DNA of 64,000 nucleotides from Pedobacter cryoconitis (GCF_001590605.1 NZ_CP014504.1:5022001-5086000), one strand, 5' to 3'. Positions 1-8,976 are shown, counted from the stretch's first letter. Notes: generated from the sequence alone by a model not told the origin. Made by a program: numbers and translations.

Positions 1-1
1 A

Positions 2-151
2 CATGTAGAAAAACACGGCAATAAATTATTAATAATCAGCATAATAGATAATTTGTTAAAAGGAGCGAGCGGACAGGCGGTACAGAATATGAATTTGATG
101 TATGGATTAGACGAACGGCAAGGATTGAAACTTAAAGCTGCTGCTTTTTAG
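2..151 (+). CDS. argC: N-acetyl-gamma-glutamyl-phosphate reductase, C-terminal end (partial)
   Basis: Only the last 49 codons are inside the window, ending with TAG at 149-151. The peptide contains DNLLKGASGQAVQNMN, the conserved C-terminal segment of ArgC, the NADPH-dependent reductase that makes N-acetylglutamate semialdehyde in arginine synthesis. The position directly before argD in an arg gene run supports the call. The catalytic cysteine and the nucleotide-binding part lie upstream of the window and cannot be checked. Confidence 0.85.
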   Translation, partial: HVEKHGNKLLIISIIDNLLKGASGQAVQNMNLMYGLDERQGLKLKAAAF

Positions 152-160
152 CCCAACCCA

Positions 161-183
161 CGCGCTCGTTTAAACGGGCGTTG
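161..183 (+). other. Inverted repeat in the argC-argD gap
   Basis: The core CGTTTAAACG is a perfect palindrome and the flanks CGC/GCG extend the stem. No T-run follows, so this is not a standard terminator. It could be an mRNA-processing or stabilising hairpin. Further on, the octamer CCTGAGGT occurs twice, at 207-214 and 220-227, just before argD. I cannot assign a role to either. Confidence 0.35.
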
Positions 184-242
184 CAATCAAATTATTTTAT
201 GAATCTCCTGAGGTGAAAACCTGAGGTAAAAGCTTTAAAAAG

Positions 243-1376
243 ATGAACTTATTCGATGTATACCCTTTAAATGATATAGAAATTGTTAAAGCCTCTGGCA
301 GTGCCGTATGGGACGCCAATGGGCAAGAATACCTTGATCTTTACGGCGGACATGCTGTAATTTCTATTGGTCATACGCATCCTCACTATGTAAAACGTTT
401 GACAGACCAGTTGAATAAAGTAGGATTTTACTCTAATTCAGTGAAAATACCTTTGCAGGTGGAGCTTGCTGAAAAGCTGGGTAAAGTTTCAGGAAAGACT
501 GATTTTCAGTTGTTCCTTTGTAATTCTGGCGCTGAGGCAAACGAAAATGCTTTAAAATTGGCTTCCTTCTATAATGGGAGAAAAAAAGTGATTGCTTTTA
601 AAGGGGCTTTTCACGGCCGTACATCTTTAGCAGTTTCAGCAACAGATAATCCTAAAATTATTGCGCCAGTCAATAGTACAGACAATATCATTTTTCTTCC
701 CTTTAATGATGAAGATGCCTTGAAACAGGCCTTCGGATTTTATGGAGAAGAGATCAGTTCGGTGATTATTGAAGGTATACAAGGTGTTGGTGGAATTAAA
801 GAAGCTTCTGTAAGCTTCCTTCAGCTAATCCGCACTTTATGTGACCAATATAATGCGGTTTATATCGCTGATAGCGTTCAGTGTGGCTATGGCAGAACTG
901 GTTTATTTTATTCTCATGATTATGCTGGCGTTAATGCTGATGTATATACCATGGCAAAAGGAATGGGAAATGGATTTCCTGTAGCGGGAATTTCTATTGC
1001 GCCTAAATTTACAGCGTGGCATTCTATGCTGGGCACTACTTTTGGCGGAAACCATTTGGCTTGCGCAGCTGCATTAGCTGTATTGGAAGTTATGGAAGAA
1101 GATCAGCTGATGGAAAATGCAGCGAAAATAGGTGATTATTTAATTAATGAACTTAAAAAGATCGAAGAAATCCGTGAAGTAAGAGGGCGCGGTTTAATGA
1201 TCGGTATTGAGTTACCGGAAGAGCTTTCACAGGTTAAAAAGAACTTGCTGTTCAAGCAGTTTATCTTCACAGGAGAAGCCAAACCAAATGTGATCAGATT
1301 ATTGCCTGCGCTTAATCTGACCAAAGCACAAGCAGATCAATTTTTAGAAAACTTTAAAATTGCTATAAAAGGATGA
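243..1376 (+). CDS. argD: Acetylornithine aminotransferase (PLP class III)
   Basis: This enzyme converts N-acetyl- (or N-succinyl-) glutamate semialdehyde to the corresponding ornithine derivative in the cytoplasmic arginine pathway. At 377 residues it has the usual family length. Visible motifs are the phosphate-binding NSGAEANENALKLA near residue 94, the cofactor aspartate in YIADSVQCGYGRTG near 208, and the PLP lysine in TMAKGMGNGFPVAG (about Lys239). Its last codons overlap the start of the next gene by 4 bp (ATGA), which implies translational coupling with the carbamoyltransferase. Members of this family often also act on succinyldiaminopimelate, so side activity in lysine synthesis is possible. 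Confidence 0.93.
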   Translation: MNLFDVYPLNDIEIVKASGSAVWDANGQEYLDLYGGHAVISIGHTHPHYVKRLTDQLNKVGFYSNSVKIPLQVELAEKLGKVSGKTDFQLFLCNSGAEANENALKLASFYNGRKKVIAFKGAFHGRTSLAVSATDNPKIIAPVNSTDNIIFLPFNDEDALKQAFGFYGEEISSVIIEGIQGVGGIKEASVSFLQLIRTLCDQYNAVYIADSVQCGYGRTGLFYSHDYAGVNADVYTMAKGMGNGFPVAGISIAPKFTAWHSMLGTTFGGNHLACAAALAVLEVMEEDQLMENAAKIGDYLINELKKIEEIREVRGRGLMIGIELPEELSQVKKNLLFKQFIFTGEAKPNVIRLLPALNLTKAQADQFLENFKIAIKG

Positions 1377-2338
1377 ACCAGTTCACTTCAGTAAACGATG
1401 TTGAAGACATCGGCCAATTAGTAAAAGATGCCCTTGCTTTAAAGAGCAATCCTTATGCCGATCAGCAATTAGGAAAAAACAGGACGCTTGGACTTGTTTT
1501 TCTGAATCCAAGTTTGCGTACCCGCTTAAGTACCCAGAAAGCCGCTATTAACTTAGGAATGAGTGTAATGGTGATGAATATGGATAAGGAAGGATGGGCA
1601 CTTGAAACTGAAGATGGGGTGGTCATGAATGGAACTACTGTAGAGCATATCCGCGAAGCAGCAGCAGTAATGGGGCAATATTGTGATATCCTGGGCTTAC
1701 GTTCTTTTCCAAAACTGGTGAACAGGGAGGAAGATTACAATGAGGATTTCTTTAACAAGTTTATCAAATACTGCGGCGTTCCTGTAGTGAGTTTGGAAAG
1801 TGCAACCCGTCACCCTTTACAAAGTCTGGCAGATCTGGTAACGATTAAAGAAACCTGGGAAGGCACTACTAAACCTAAAGTTGTTTTGGCCTGGGCACCG
1901 CATATCAAGGCTTTGCCACAAGCCGTTCCTAATTCTTTTGCAGAATGGATGTGTAAAGCACAGCAGGAAGACATGCTTGATTTTACGATTGTTCAGCCTG
2001 AAGGTTATGAACTTTCCGAAGATTTTACACCTGGTGCGCACATTACGCATAACTTGCAGGAAGCATTGGAAGATGCAGATTATATTTATGTAAAAAACTG
2101 GTCTAGTTATAAAGAATACGGTAAAATCCTTCCTTATCCTGAAGGGTGGATGTTAAACAACGAACTTTTAAAAGGGACAAATGATGCGAAAGTAATGCAT
2201 TGTTTACCTGTTAGAAGAGATCTGGAGCTTTCGTCTGAAGTATTGGACGGGCCAAATTCTTTAGTGATCCATGAAGCAGGAAATCGCTTATGGGCAGCAC
2301 AGGCAGTTTTGAAAGGTCTGTTACAAAAGCTATCTTAG
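1373..2338 (+). CDS. argF': N-acetyl/N-succinyl-ornithine carbamoyltransferase
   Basis: This 321-residue protein is a transcarbamylase of the type that uses acylated ornithine. It carries the carbamoyl-phosphate motif SLRTR (residues 47-51), HPLQSLADL in the middle and HCLPVRRDLELSSEV near the C-terminus. The sequence around WALETEDGVVMNGTTVEHI differs from classical ornithine carbamoyltransferases and fits the Xanthomonas/Bacteroides acyl-ornithine branch. Whether the acyl group is acetyl or succinyl cannot be decided by eye. The presence of argE downstream and the absence of argJ in the run agree with carbamoylation before deacylation. It is translationally coupled to argD. Confidence 0.9.
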   Translation: MNQFTSVNDVEDIGQLVKDALALKSNPYADQQLGKNRTLGLVFLNPSLRTRLSTQKAAINLGMSVMVMNMDKEGWALETEDGVVMNGTTVEHIREAAAVMGQYCDILGLRSFPKLVNREEDYNEDFFNKFIKYCGVPVVSLESATRHPLQSLADLVTIKETWEGTTKPKVVLAWAPHIKALPQAVPNSFAEWMCKAQQEDMLDFTIVQPEGYELSEDFTPGAHITHNLQEALEDADYIYVKNWSSYKEYGKILPYPEGWMLNNELLKGTNDAKVMHCLPVRRDLELSSEVLDGPNSLVIHEAGNRLWAAQAVLKGLLQKLS

Positions 2339-2340
2339 GG

Positions 2341-2370
2341 GAGCCTGATTGATTATTAAAATCAGGCCTC
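2341..2370 (+). other. Intra-operon hairpin after argF'
   Basis: GCCTGATT (2343-2350) pairs with AATCAGGC (2360-2367). No T-run follows, so this is probably not a full terminator. It may mark an RNA processing or partial attenuation point between argF' and the distal arg genes, in the one sizeable gap (67 bp) of the argD-argE stretch. Confidence 0.45.
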
Positions 2371-2405
2371 TATTGGCTTAAAAACTGCTAAACCTAAGAA
2401 ATCTC

Positions 2406-3365
2406 ATGAAAAGGCTCAATCTTTTAATCTGTGCGCTTTGCTTTGCCGCACTCTCTTTTGCTCAGCAAAAAACTGTAGATAGCTGGACTGATGGTAAATT
2501 TGTTACTGTCAACGGTGCTAAATTGTGGGTGGTTACCGTTGGTCAGGGTGATCCAATCATTTTTATCGCTGGTGGCCCTGGTGGCGCGCACCCGGGATTA
2601 AGAAGTTTTGATCCTTTGGCGGATGCGAATCATCAGCTCATTTATTTTGATGGGTTTGGCAGGGGAAAATCAGATACTGCTAAAGTAGTGTCGGATTATA
2701 GTCTGCAAAGAGATATTGAAGATATAGAAGGTCTAAGAAAGGCATTGAAACTGGCTAAAGTGTCTCTTTTAGGGCACTCTTATGGAGGACTGGTTGCACA
2801 AGGGTACGCGATTAAATATCCGAATAATGTGAGCCACTTGATTCTGGCCAATACTTTTCACAGTTACGTGATGTGGCAGGAGAATGATGACAATTCTAAC
2901 CATGAGATCAAAACGAATTATCCGGAAGTCTGGGCAGACCTGATGAAGATCAGAGAACAGGGGGCTGTCTCAAGTGATGCAGCGCATCAGGAGATTTATG
3001 GTAAAGTTCCTTATGGATTTTTATACGCTTATAATCCTGGTCAGTTTGTTTCCAGAGGCAGAAAACCCTATCCAAACAGCATGAATACCAAGTTATACTA
3101 TCAAATGGTAGGGAGAGACGGTGATTTTTATGTGGGAAGTGATATAGGGACTTTTGACTTCAGGAAACAGTTAAAGGATTTAAAGATGCCGATATTAGTA
3201 ATTGGCGGTCGTTTCGACAGAGTGGCTACACCCTGGATGATGGTAAAGTATAAAGAATACTGTCCGCAGGCACAGTTTGTCATGTTTGAGAAATCGGGTC
3301 ATAATCCACAGGTGGAAGAGCCTGAAAAAGAGTTTCCTATCATCAATGAGTTTCTTAAGAAATAA
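2406..3365 (+). CDS. Exported alpha/beta hydrolase (prolyl aminopeptidase-like)
   Basis: This is a 319-residue alpha/beta-fold hydrolase with an N-terminal signal peptide (hydrophobic residues 4-19, likely cut after SFA). Visible are the oxyanion motif GGPGGAH near residue 57, the nucleophile elbow GHSYGG with Ser125, an acid at about Asp271 in GGRFDRVATP, and His299 in SGHNPQ, which together form a complete triad. The GGPGG motif points to the proline iminopeptidase/tricorn-factor S33 group, but the substrate is unknown. The gene sits inside the arginine operon and ends 3 bp before argB. An exported hydrolase among cytoplasmic biosynthetic genes is odd. Confidence 0.75.
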   Translation: MKRLNLLICALCFAALSFAQQKTVDSWTDGKFVTVNGAKLWVVTVGQGDPIIFIAGGPGGAHPGLRSFDPLADANHQLIYFDGFGRGKSDTAKVVSDYSLQRDIEDIEGLRKALKLAKVSLLGHSYGGLVAQGYAIKYPNNVSHLILANTFHSYVMWQENDDNSNHEIKTNYPEVWADLMKIREQGAVSSDAAHQEIYGKVPYGFLYAYNPGQFVSRGRKPYPNSMNTKLYYQMVGRDGDFYVGSDIGTFDFRKQLKDLKMPILVIGGRFDRVATPWMMVKYKEYCPQAQFVMFEKSGHNPQVEEPEKEFPIINEFLKK

Positions 3366-3368
3366 AGA

Positions 3369-4157
3369 ATGAAGCAGCTAACAGTTATAAAAATAGGTGG
3401 AAATGTAATTGATAACTCTGAGAAACTGCATCAGTTTCTCGTTGACTTTACAGCTTTGCCAGGAGATAAGATCCTGATCCATGGGGGCGGTAAGATTGCC
3501 ACAGAATTAGGGACCTCACTGGGGATTGAGCCTAAACTGGTAGATGGCAGAAGAATTACAGATATTGAAACCTTGCGTGTAGTGACTATGGTCTACGGAG
3601 GGCTGATTAATAAAAATATGGTAGCGCAGTTACAAGCCAGAGGATGTAATGCGATTGGATTAAGTGGGGCAGATGGCAATGTGATTAAGGCAGTAAAACG
3701 TCCTGTCAAAGAAATAGACTTTGGTTTTGTAGGTGACCTGGACGAGCATTCTGTATCCGTAACGACATTGGATAGTTTACTTAAAAGTAACCTGATCCCT
3801 GTTTTATGTGCAATTACGCATGATGGCGATAGCCAGTTACTCAATACCAATGCAGATACGATCGCTTCGGCGGTTGCTGTCGCAATGTCTTCGGTTTATG
3901 AGACACGGCTGGTTTACTGTTTTGAGAAAAAGGGTGTTTTGCGTGACGTGGAGGATGAAACTTCGCTGGTTGCAGAGATCAGAAGTGAAGATTTTGTGCG
4001 CTTGCAAACTGAAGGAATAGTTTCAGGAGGGATGATCCCCAAACTACATAATGCATTTGAAGCCATCAGACAAGGGGTTAAAGCGGTCTATATTGGCAAA
4101 GCAGATGAATTACCACAGATAGATACACAGGGTTTTGGAACCCGGTTAATAGATTAA
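3369..4157 (+). CDS. argB: Acetylglutamate kinase
   Basis: ArgB phosphorylates N-acetylglutamate, the second and usually feedback-controlled step of arginine synthesis. At 262 residues it is of typical length for the amino-acid kinase fold. Motifs seen are KIGGNVID at residues 8-15, LIHGGGKIATELG near 33 and LNTNADTIASAVA near 158, the ATP and substrate sites. The N-terminal helix found in arginine-inhibited hexameric kinases appears to be missing, so arginine inhibition is doubtful; this is inference from length. The gene starts 3 bp after the hydrolase and is followed by proC after 1 bp. Confidence 0.92.
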   Translation: MKQLTVIKIGGNVIDNSEKLHQFLVDFTALPGDKILIHGGGKIATELGTSLGIEPKLVDGRRITDIETLRVVTMVYGGLINKNMVAQLQARGCNAIGLSGADGNVIKAVKRPVKEIDFGFVGDLDEHSVSVTTLDSLLKSNLIPVLCAITHDGDSQLLNTNADTIASAVAVAMSSVYETRLVYCFEKKGVLRDVEDETSLVAEIRSEDFVRLQTEGIVSGGMIPKLHNAFEAIRQGVKAVYIGKADELPQIDTQGFGTRLID

Positions 4158-4158
4158 T

Positions 4159-4977
4159 ATGGGACAATTTACAGGCAAGATAGCGATACTGGGCAGTGGT
4201 AATATTGGGATTTCACTAGCCAAAGGATTAGTTAAAGCAAATTACGTACCTGCTGGTGCGATTACTTTAACCAGAAGGACTTTAAGTCATTTAACAGGGT
4301 TTGCGAATCTTGGTTATCAGATCAGTGCTGATAATGCAGCTGCAGTAGCAGCGTCGGATGTGATTGTTCTGGCTGTTTTACCGCAGCAATTGAATCAGCT
4401 GATGGAACAGATTTCCGGTGCAATTGATCTCAAGCGTCATGTGGTAATTTCTGTGGCCTCAGGAGTGAGCTGTGCCGCAATCCGTGAGAAACTAGGAGCG
4501 CAATTAGAAGTTATTCGTGCCATGCCTAATACGGCTATCGCTATTGGCCAGTCTATGACCTGTGTGGCTGCAGATCATGCTTCGGCAGAAAACATAGCTG
4601 AAGTAACCAAAATGTTTGAGACTGTTGGTGCAGTAGTTAAAATTAATGAAGACCTGATGACTGCTGCAACTGCTTTGTGTGCTTGTGGTATTGCTTTCTT
4701 TTTAAGAGGTATCCGTGCGGCTTCGCAAGGCGGTGTAGAAATTGGCTTCCATGCAGATGAGGCGCTGAAAATGGCTGTTCAAACTGCAAAAGGTGCCGCA
4801 GATTTACTCTTGCAGATGCAATCGCATCCGGAGCAGGAAATTGATAAAGTAACTTCGCCAAAGGGATGTACTATTGCAGGCTTGAATGAAATGGAGCACA
4901 ATGGGTTCAGTTCATCCCTGATTAAAGGCATTAAGCTTTCGGCTATAAAAGCCGGGGCATTATATACAAAAGAATAA
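4159..4977 (+). CDS. proC: Pyrroline-5-carboxylate reductase
   Basis: ProC catalyses the NAD(P)H-dependent last step of proline synthesis. The 272-residue protein begins with the Rossmann motif ILGSGNIGISLAKGL (from about residue 10). It has VIRAMPNTAIAIGQSMT in the middle and the C-terminal signature TSPKGCTIAGLNEMEHNGF (about residues 233-251) typical of P5C reductase. Its location between argB and argE, with gaps of 1 and 3 bp, ties proline and arginine synthesis into one transcript. The enzyme may also handle cyclised glutamate semialdehyde arising from the arg branch (inference). Confidence 0.9.
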   Translation: MGQFTGKIAILGSGNIGISLAKGLVKANYVPAGAITLTRRTLSHLTGFANLGYQISADNAAAVAASDVIVLAVLPQQLNQLMEQISGAIDLKRHVVISVASGVSCAAIREKLGAQLEVIRAMPNTAIAIGQSMTCVAADHASAENIAEVTKMFETVGAVVKINEDLMTAATALCACGIAFFLRGIRAASQGGVEIGFHADEALKMAVQTAKGAADLLLQMQSHPEQEIDKVTSPKGCTIAGLNEMEHNGFSSSLIKGIKLSAIKAGALYTKE

Positions 4978-4980
4978 ATT

Positions 4981-6048
4981 ATGATAGAGACGCTGCAAAA
5001 AGATAGTTTGGAATTGTTGAAGAATCTGATCAGTATTCAATCTTTCAGTAAGGAAGAGGATAAAACTGCTGATCTGATCGGGCAATTTTTGCAGGAACGA
5101 GGAATTAAAATACACCGTAAACTGAATAATATCTGGGCTTACAATCAGCATTTTGATGCAAATAAGCCTACAGTACTATTAAATTCGCACCATGACACAG
5201 TTAAGCCAAACTCAGGTTATACCAGAGATCCTTATGAACCGAAAATAGAGGATGGAAAGCTGTACGGATTGGGAAGTAATGATGCAGGAGGCTGTCTGGT
5301 TTCTCTGATTGCTACTTTTCTGTATTTCTATGCACAAGAAGGCCTGGCTTACAATATTTGTTTAGCGACTACAGCCGAGGAAGAAATTTCAGGGAATAAT
5401 GGACTGGAATGCGTAATTCCTGAGCTTGGAGAACTGGAGTTTGCCATTGTGGGTGAACCGACAGAAATGCAGCTTGCCATCGCAGAAAGAGGGTTATTAG
5501 TCTTAGATTGTACAGTTACCGGGAAAGCTGGCCACGCGGCAAGAGAAGAAGGCGACAATGCAATCTATAAAGCATTGAAAGATATTGAATGGTTTAGAAA
5601 CTACCGTTTTGCAAAGATATCTGAAGTATTCGGACCTTTAAAAATGTCGGTAACCATCATCAATGCAGGTTCTCAGCACAATGTAGTACCGGCAACTTGT
5701 ACATTTACGGTAGATGTAAGGGTTACTGATGCCTATAGCAATGAAGAGGTACTGCGGATTATCCGTACCAATGTAGATTGTGACGTCAAAGCACGCTCTG
5801 TCCGGTTAAAGCCTTCTTCAATTGATAAAGAACATCCACTGGTTCAGTCTGGTATTGCACTAGGAAGAAGTACTTATGGTTCACCAACCACTTCTGATCA
5901 GGCTTTATTAAGCATTCCTTCAGTAAAAGTTGGGCCTGGCGACTCTGCACGCTCACATATGGCGGACGAATATGTATTCGTTAAGGAGATTGCGGAAGGT
6001 ATACAACTATACATTGATATGCTTAAACCGGTTATCAACGGGAAATAA
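4981..6048 (+). CDS. argE: Acetylornithine deacetylase-like M20 metallopeptidase
   Basis: This 355-residue M20 amidohydrolase shows the metal-binding pattern LLNSHHDTVKP (His/Asp near residue 70), GSNDAGG near 98, the catalytic TAEEEISG near 131 and GEPTEM near 157. A late histidine lies in DSARSHMADEYV. In the arginine route it removes the acetyl (or succinyl) group, here probably from acyl-citrulline made by the acyl-ornithine carbamoyltransferase upstream. It is somewhat shorter than E. coli ArgE (383 aa). It begins 3 bp after proC. A hairpin and a 73-bp gap separate it from argH. Confidence 0.85.
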   Translation: MIETLQKDSLELLKNLISIQSFSKEEDKTADLIGQFLQERGIKIHRKLNNIWAYNQHFDANKPTVLLNSHHDTVKPNSGYTRDPYEPKIEDGKLYGLGSNDAGGCLVSLIATFLYFYAQEGLAYNICLATTAEEEISGNNGLECVIPELGELEFAIVGEPTEMQLAIAERGLLVLDCTVTGKAGHAAREEGDNAIYKALKDIEWFRNYRFAKISEVFGPLKMSVTIINAGSQHNVVPATCTFTVDVRVTDAYSNEEVLRIIRTNVDCDVKARSVRLKPSSIDKEHPLVQSGIALGRSTYGSPTTSDQALLSIPSVKVGPGDSARSHMADEYVFVKEIAEGIQLYIDMLKPVINGK

Positions 6049-6056
6049 GCGAATAG

Positions 6057-6075
6057 GGCAAAATTGTATTTTGCC
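6057..6075 (+). other. Small hairpin between argE and argH
   Basis: GGCAAAA and TTTTGCC pair around the loop TTGTA. Only a short AT-rich stretch follows. It could be a weak terminator or a processing signal. The near-consensus TAACATTTG just downstream suggests argH may also have its own weak promoter, but the box has one base too many between TA and TTTG. Confidence 0.35.
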
Positions 6076-6121
6076 ATTAACATTTGCTCTTTAGAGCGCG
6101 TTTTATAATTTATAATAGAAA

Positions 6122-7453
6122 ATGAAGATCTGGCAAAAAAATATAGAAGTAAATAAAAGTATTGAGAGTTTTACCGTAGGACAAGACAGGGAGCTGGATT
6201 TACAAATGGCGGCTTTTGACGTACTGGGTTCTCTGGCACATGTAGAAATGCTGGAAAGTATCGGTTTACTGACTGCTGCTGAGCTTGCTGAAATACAAAA
6301 GGAGCTGAAGCATATTTACGCTGAAATTGAAGCTGGAGAGTTTAAGATTGAAGATACAGTTGAAGATGTACACTCACAGGTGGAGTGGTTACTGACGCAG
6401 CGTATTGGTGAGGCGGGTAAGAAGATTCACAGCGGAAGATCACGTAATGACCAGGTTTTGGTAGACCTGAAATTGTTTTTCAGAGATAGAATTGAAGAAA
6501 TGGTCGGTAATTCTGCAGTCTTGTTTCAACAGTTAATTACATTAAGCAATACGCATAAAGATAAATTGTTGCCGGGCTATACGCATTTGCAGATTGCAAT
6601 GCCTTCTTCTTTTGGGCTCTGGTTCGGTGCTTATGCAGAAAGCTTAGTCGATGATATGGAAATGATGCTGGCAGCCTGGAAGATCTGTAATAAAAATCCT
6701 TTGGGTTCTGCTGCGGGCTATGGTTCTTCTTTTCCATTGAACAGAACGATGACTACCAATCTTTTAGGTTTTGAAAATCTGAATTATAATGTGGTTTATG
6801 CACAGATGGGCAGAGGGAAAACGGAAAGAATTCTGGCTCAGGCAATGTCTTCTGTAGCGGCTACCCTGGCCAAAATGGCGATGGATGTATGTTTGTTTAT
6901 CAATCAGAACTTTGGTTTTATCAAATTTCCTGATGAATTGACTACCGGTTCAAGCATTATGCCACATAAAAAGAATCCGGATGTATTTGAGCTGATCCGT
7001 TCCAGATGTAATAAGATTCAGGCCTTGCCGAATGAGATTGCAATGATGACGACTAATCTTCCATCGGGTTATCACCGTGACCTGCAATTATTAAAAGAAA
7101 ACCTTTTTCCTTCCATCGTTTCTTTAAATGAATGCCTGGAAATGACAGCATATATGTTACAGCATATCACGCTGAAGGATGATATATTGGCAGATAAGAA
7201 ATATGCTTATTTATTTAGTGTAGAGGTGGTTAATGATTTGGCTTTAAAGGGTGTCCCTTTTAGAGAAGCTTACCAGATAGTAGGAGAGACGATTGAAAAT
7301 GGTACCTTTGTACCAGGAGTTCAGGTAAATCACACGCACGAAGGCAGCATAGGTAATCTGTGCAATCCGGAAATTGAAGCGATGATGGAGACTATTCTCG
7401 ACCAGTTTAATTTTGAAAAAACCAAGTTAGCTATTCAAAGTTTGCTAGCTTAA
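6122..7453 (+). CDS. argH: Argininosuccinate lyase
   Basis: ArgH splits argininosuccinate into arginine and fumarate, the last step of arginine synthesis. The 443-residue protein has the fumarase/aspartase superfamily signature GSSIMPHKKNPD near residue 277, preceded by the HSGRSRNDQV motif near 102 and the GYTHLQIAMPSSFG block near 153. Its length agrees with the family (about 440-460). With argC-argE it closes the pathway in this operon; argG (argininosuccinate synthase) is not in the window and presumably lies upstream of argC. Confidence 0.94.
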   Translation: MKIWQKNIEVNKSIESFTVGQDRELDLQMAAFDVLGSLAHVEMLESIGLLTAAELAEIQKELKHIYAEIEAGEFKIEDTVEDVHSQVEWLLTQRIGEAGKKIHSGRSRNDQVLVDLKLFFRDRIEEMVGNSAVLFQQLITLSNTHKDKLLPGYTHLQIAMPSSFGLWFGAYAESLVDDMEMMLAAWKICNKNPLGSAAGYGSSFPLNRTMTTNLLGFENLNYNVVYAQMGRGKTERILAQAMSSVAATLAKMAMDVCLFINQNFGFIKFPDELTTGSSIMPHKKNPDVFELIRSRCNKIQALPNEIAMMTTNLPSGYHRDLQLLKENLFPSIVSLNECLEMTAYMLQHITLKDDILADKKYAYLFSVEVVNDLALKGVPFREAYQIVGETIENGTFVPGVQVNHTHEGSIGNLCNPEIEAMMETILDQFNFEKTKLAIQSLLA

Positions 7454-7479
7454 TTCTAACCATTAATAAATTATAAAAC

Positions 7480-8733
7480 ATGAATGTATCGGTATTAGCA
7501 AACTCACTTATTGGATCTGAAATCATTAAAATTGGTAATGAAGTCAATGAGCTGAAGAGCAAAGGTGCTAAAATTGCGAATTTAACTATTGGTGATTTTG
7601 ATCCTTCAATTTTTCCTATACCTGCGGGGCTGAAGGCTGAAATTGTTGATGCTTATAACCATAATCAAACCAACTATCCACCTGCTGATGGTATTTTAGC
7701 TTTACGTGAAACTATTGTAGACGTATTAAAGGACAGATATGATCTTGACTTTAAAACAAACGAAATATTGGTTTCTGGTGGTTCCCGTCCTTTGATTTAC
7801 GCAACTTACCTTGCCTTGATTGATCCGGGAGATAAAGTTATTTATCCTGCGCCATCATGGAATAATAACCATTACTGTCACCTTTCTTCTGCTGAAGGAA
7901 TTGCTGTGGAAACTACTGCAGAAAGCAACTTCATGCCTACTGCTGAATTGTTAAAACCATACCTTAAAGGGGCAACTCTATTGGCTTTGTGTTCTCCATT
8001 GAACCCTACGGGTACGATGTTTACTAAAGAACAGCTGGAAGAAATCTGTGACCTTGTTATTGCAGAAAATAAATCAAGAGCTGAAGGAGAGAAACCATTG
8101 TATATCATGTACGATCAGATTTATTCTTTACTGACTTTTGGTAAAGAGCACATCAACCCGGTTAGCTTACGTCCTGAATTAAAAGATTATACAATTTATA
8201 TTGATGGAATCTCTAAATGTCTTGCGAGTACTGGTGTACGTGTAGGCTGGGCATTCGGACCAGATAAAGTAATCGGTAAAATGAAAGCTTTATTGACACA
8301 TATCGGTGCCTGGGCCCCTAAAGCTGAACAGGTAGCAGTTGGTAAATATTTTGCAGATAAAGGACAGGTTGATGAGTTTTTAGGTGCATTTAAAACACAG
8401 ATTCAGGATAGCCTTAATGCTTTATATGAAGGTTTTACCAGTTTGAAAGCGGAAGGTTTTGCAGTAGATGCAATTGCACCTATGGGAGCGATTTACCTGA
8501 CACTGAAAATCGGCTATATTGGTAAAACAACCGCAGACGGTGATTTACTAAAGGATAGTACTGATGTGAATTCTTATCTGATTAAAGAAGCTCAGGTAGC
8601 TTTAGTGCCATTCTCGTGTTTCGGTACAGACGAAACTAAATCCTGGTTCCGTGCTTCGGTAGGTGCTTGTTCACTAACTGATATCAAAGAAATGATTCCA
8701 CGTGTTAAAGCTGCGTTAAGCAAATTGAAATAG
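7480..8733 (+). CDS. Class I/II pyridoxal-phosphate aminotransferase
   Basis: This 417-residue fold-type I aminotransferase shows LTIGDFDPSIFPIP near residue 35, YPPADGILALRE near 66, SPLNPTGTMFTKE near 170 and the PLP lysine in IDGISKCLASTGVRVGWAFGP near 246. This layout belongs to the aspartate/aromatic aminotransferase-like group. The exact amino acid cannot be read from the sequence. It follows argH by 26 bp and may share its transcript, which would fit a role in glutamate/aspartate nitrogen transfer, but this is only context. A terminator hairpin follows the gene. Confidence 0.85.
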   Translation: MNVSVLANSLIGSEIIKIGNEVNELKSKGAKIANLTIGDFDPSIFPIPAGLKAEIVDAYNHNQTNYPPADGILALRETIVDVLKDRYDLDFKTNEILVSGGSRPLIYATYLALIDPGDKVIYPAPSWNNNHYCHLSSAEGIAVETTAESNFMPTAELLKPYLKGATLLALCSPLNPTGTMFTKEQLEEICDLVIAENKSRAEGEKPLYIMYDQIYSLLTFGKEHINPVSLRPELKDYTIYIDGISKCLASTGVRVGWAFGPDKVIGKMKALLTHIGAWAPKAEQVAVGKYFADKGQVDEFLGAFKTQIQDSLNALYEGFTSLKAEGFAVDAIAPMGAIYLTLKIGYIGKTTADGDLLKDSTDVNSYLIKEAQVALVPFSCFGTDETKSWFRASVGACSLTDIKEMIPRVKAALSKLK

Positions 8734-8756
8734 TATTATTATAATTTATTGATAAG

Positions 8757-8801
8757 GGGTATTCTGGTTGCATATTGATGTAGATTCAGGATACCCTTTT
8801 T
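8757..8801 (+). terminator. Rho-independent terminator of the arg/aminotransferase transcript
   Basis: GGGTATTCTG (8757-8766) pairs with CAGGATACCC (8787-8796), allowing one G-T pair, and a run of five T follows. It closes the plus-strand transcript just before the convergent small gene at 8800-8976. Confidence 0.75.
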
Positions 8802-8976
8802 ATTTGGCAATTGATCCGCTGGCTTTATCCAGAGACGCTGCTGTAGTTACAGTTGTTTTCGCGACTGCTGACGCTTGATCAGTATGGTCAGCATTGGTTG
8901 CGAATGTCAGGATCATCATCACAAATGCAGGAAATAACAAGAGTATAAAAGGCGATACGTTAAACAGAGATTTCAT
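8800..8976 (-). CDS. Small membrane or exported peptide of unknown function (58 aa)
   Basis: The minus strand encodes 58 residues starting ATG at 8976. After MKSLFNVSPF comes a hydrophobic stretch of about 17 residues (IL LLFPAFVMMILTFAT) and then a small polar tail rich in Ala, Thr and Ser. This looks like a signal peptide or a single membrane anchor. I do not recognise a family. The codon use (many A/T-ending codons) resembles the neighbours. Its stop codon shares bases with the T-run of the terminator of the converging aminotransferase gene. It could be a real small gene or chance; the membrane-like pattern favours real. Confidence 0.45.
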   Translation of the reverse strand: MKSLFNVSPFILLLFPAFVMMILTFATNADHTDQASAVAKTTVTTAASLDKASGSIAK

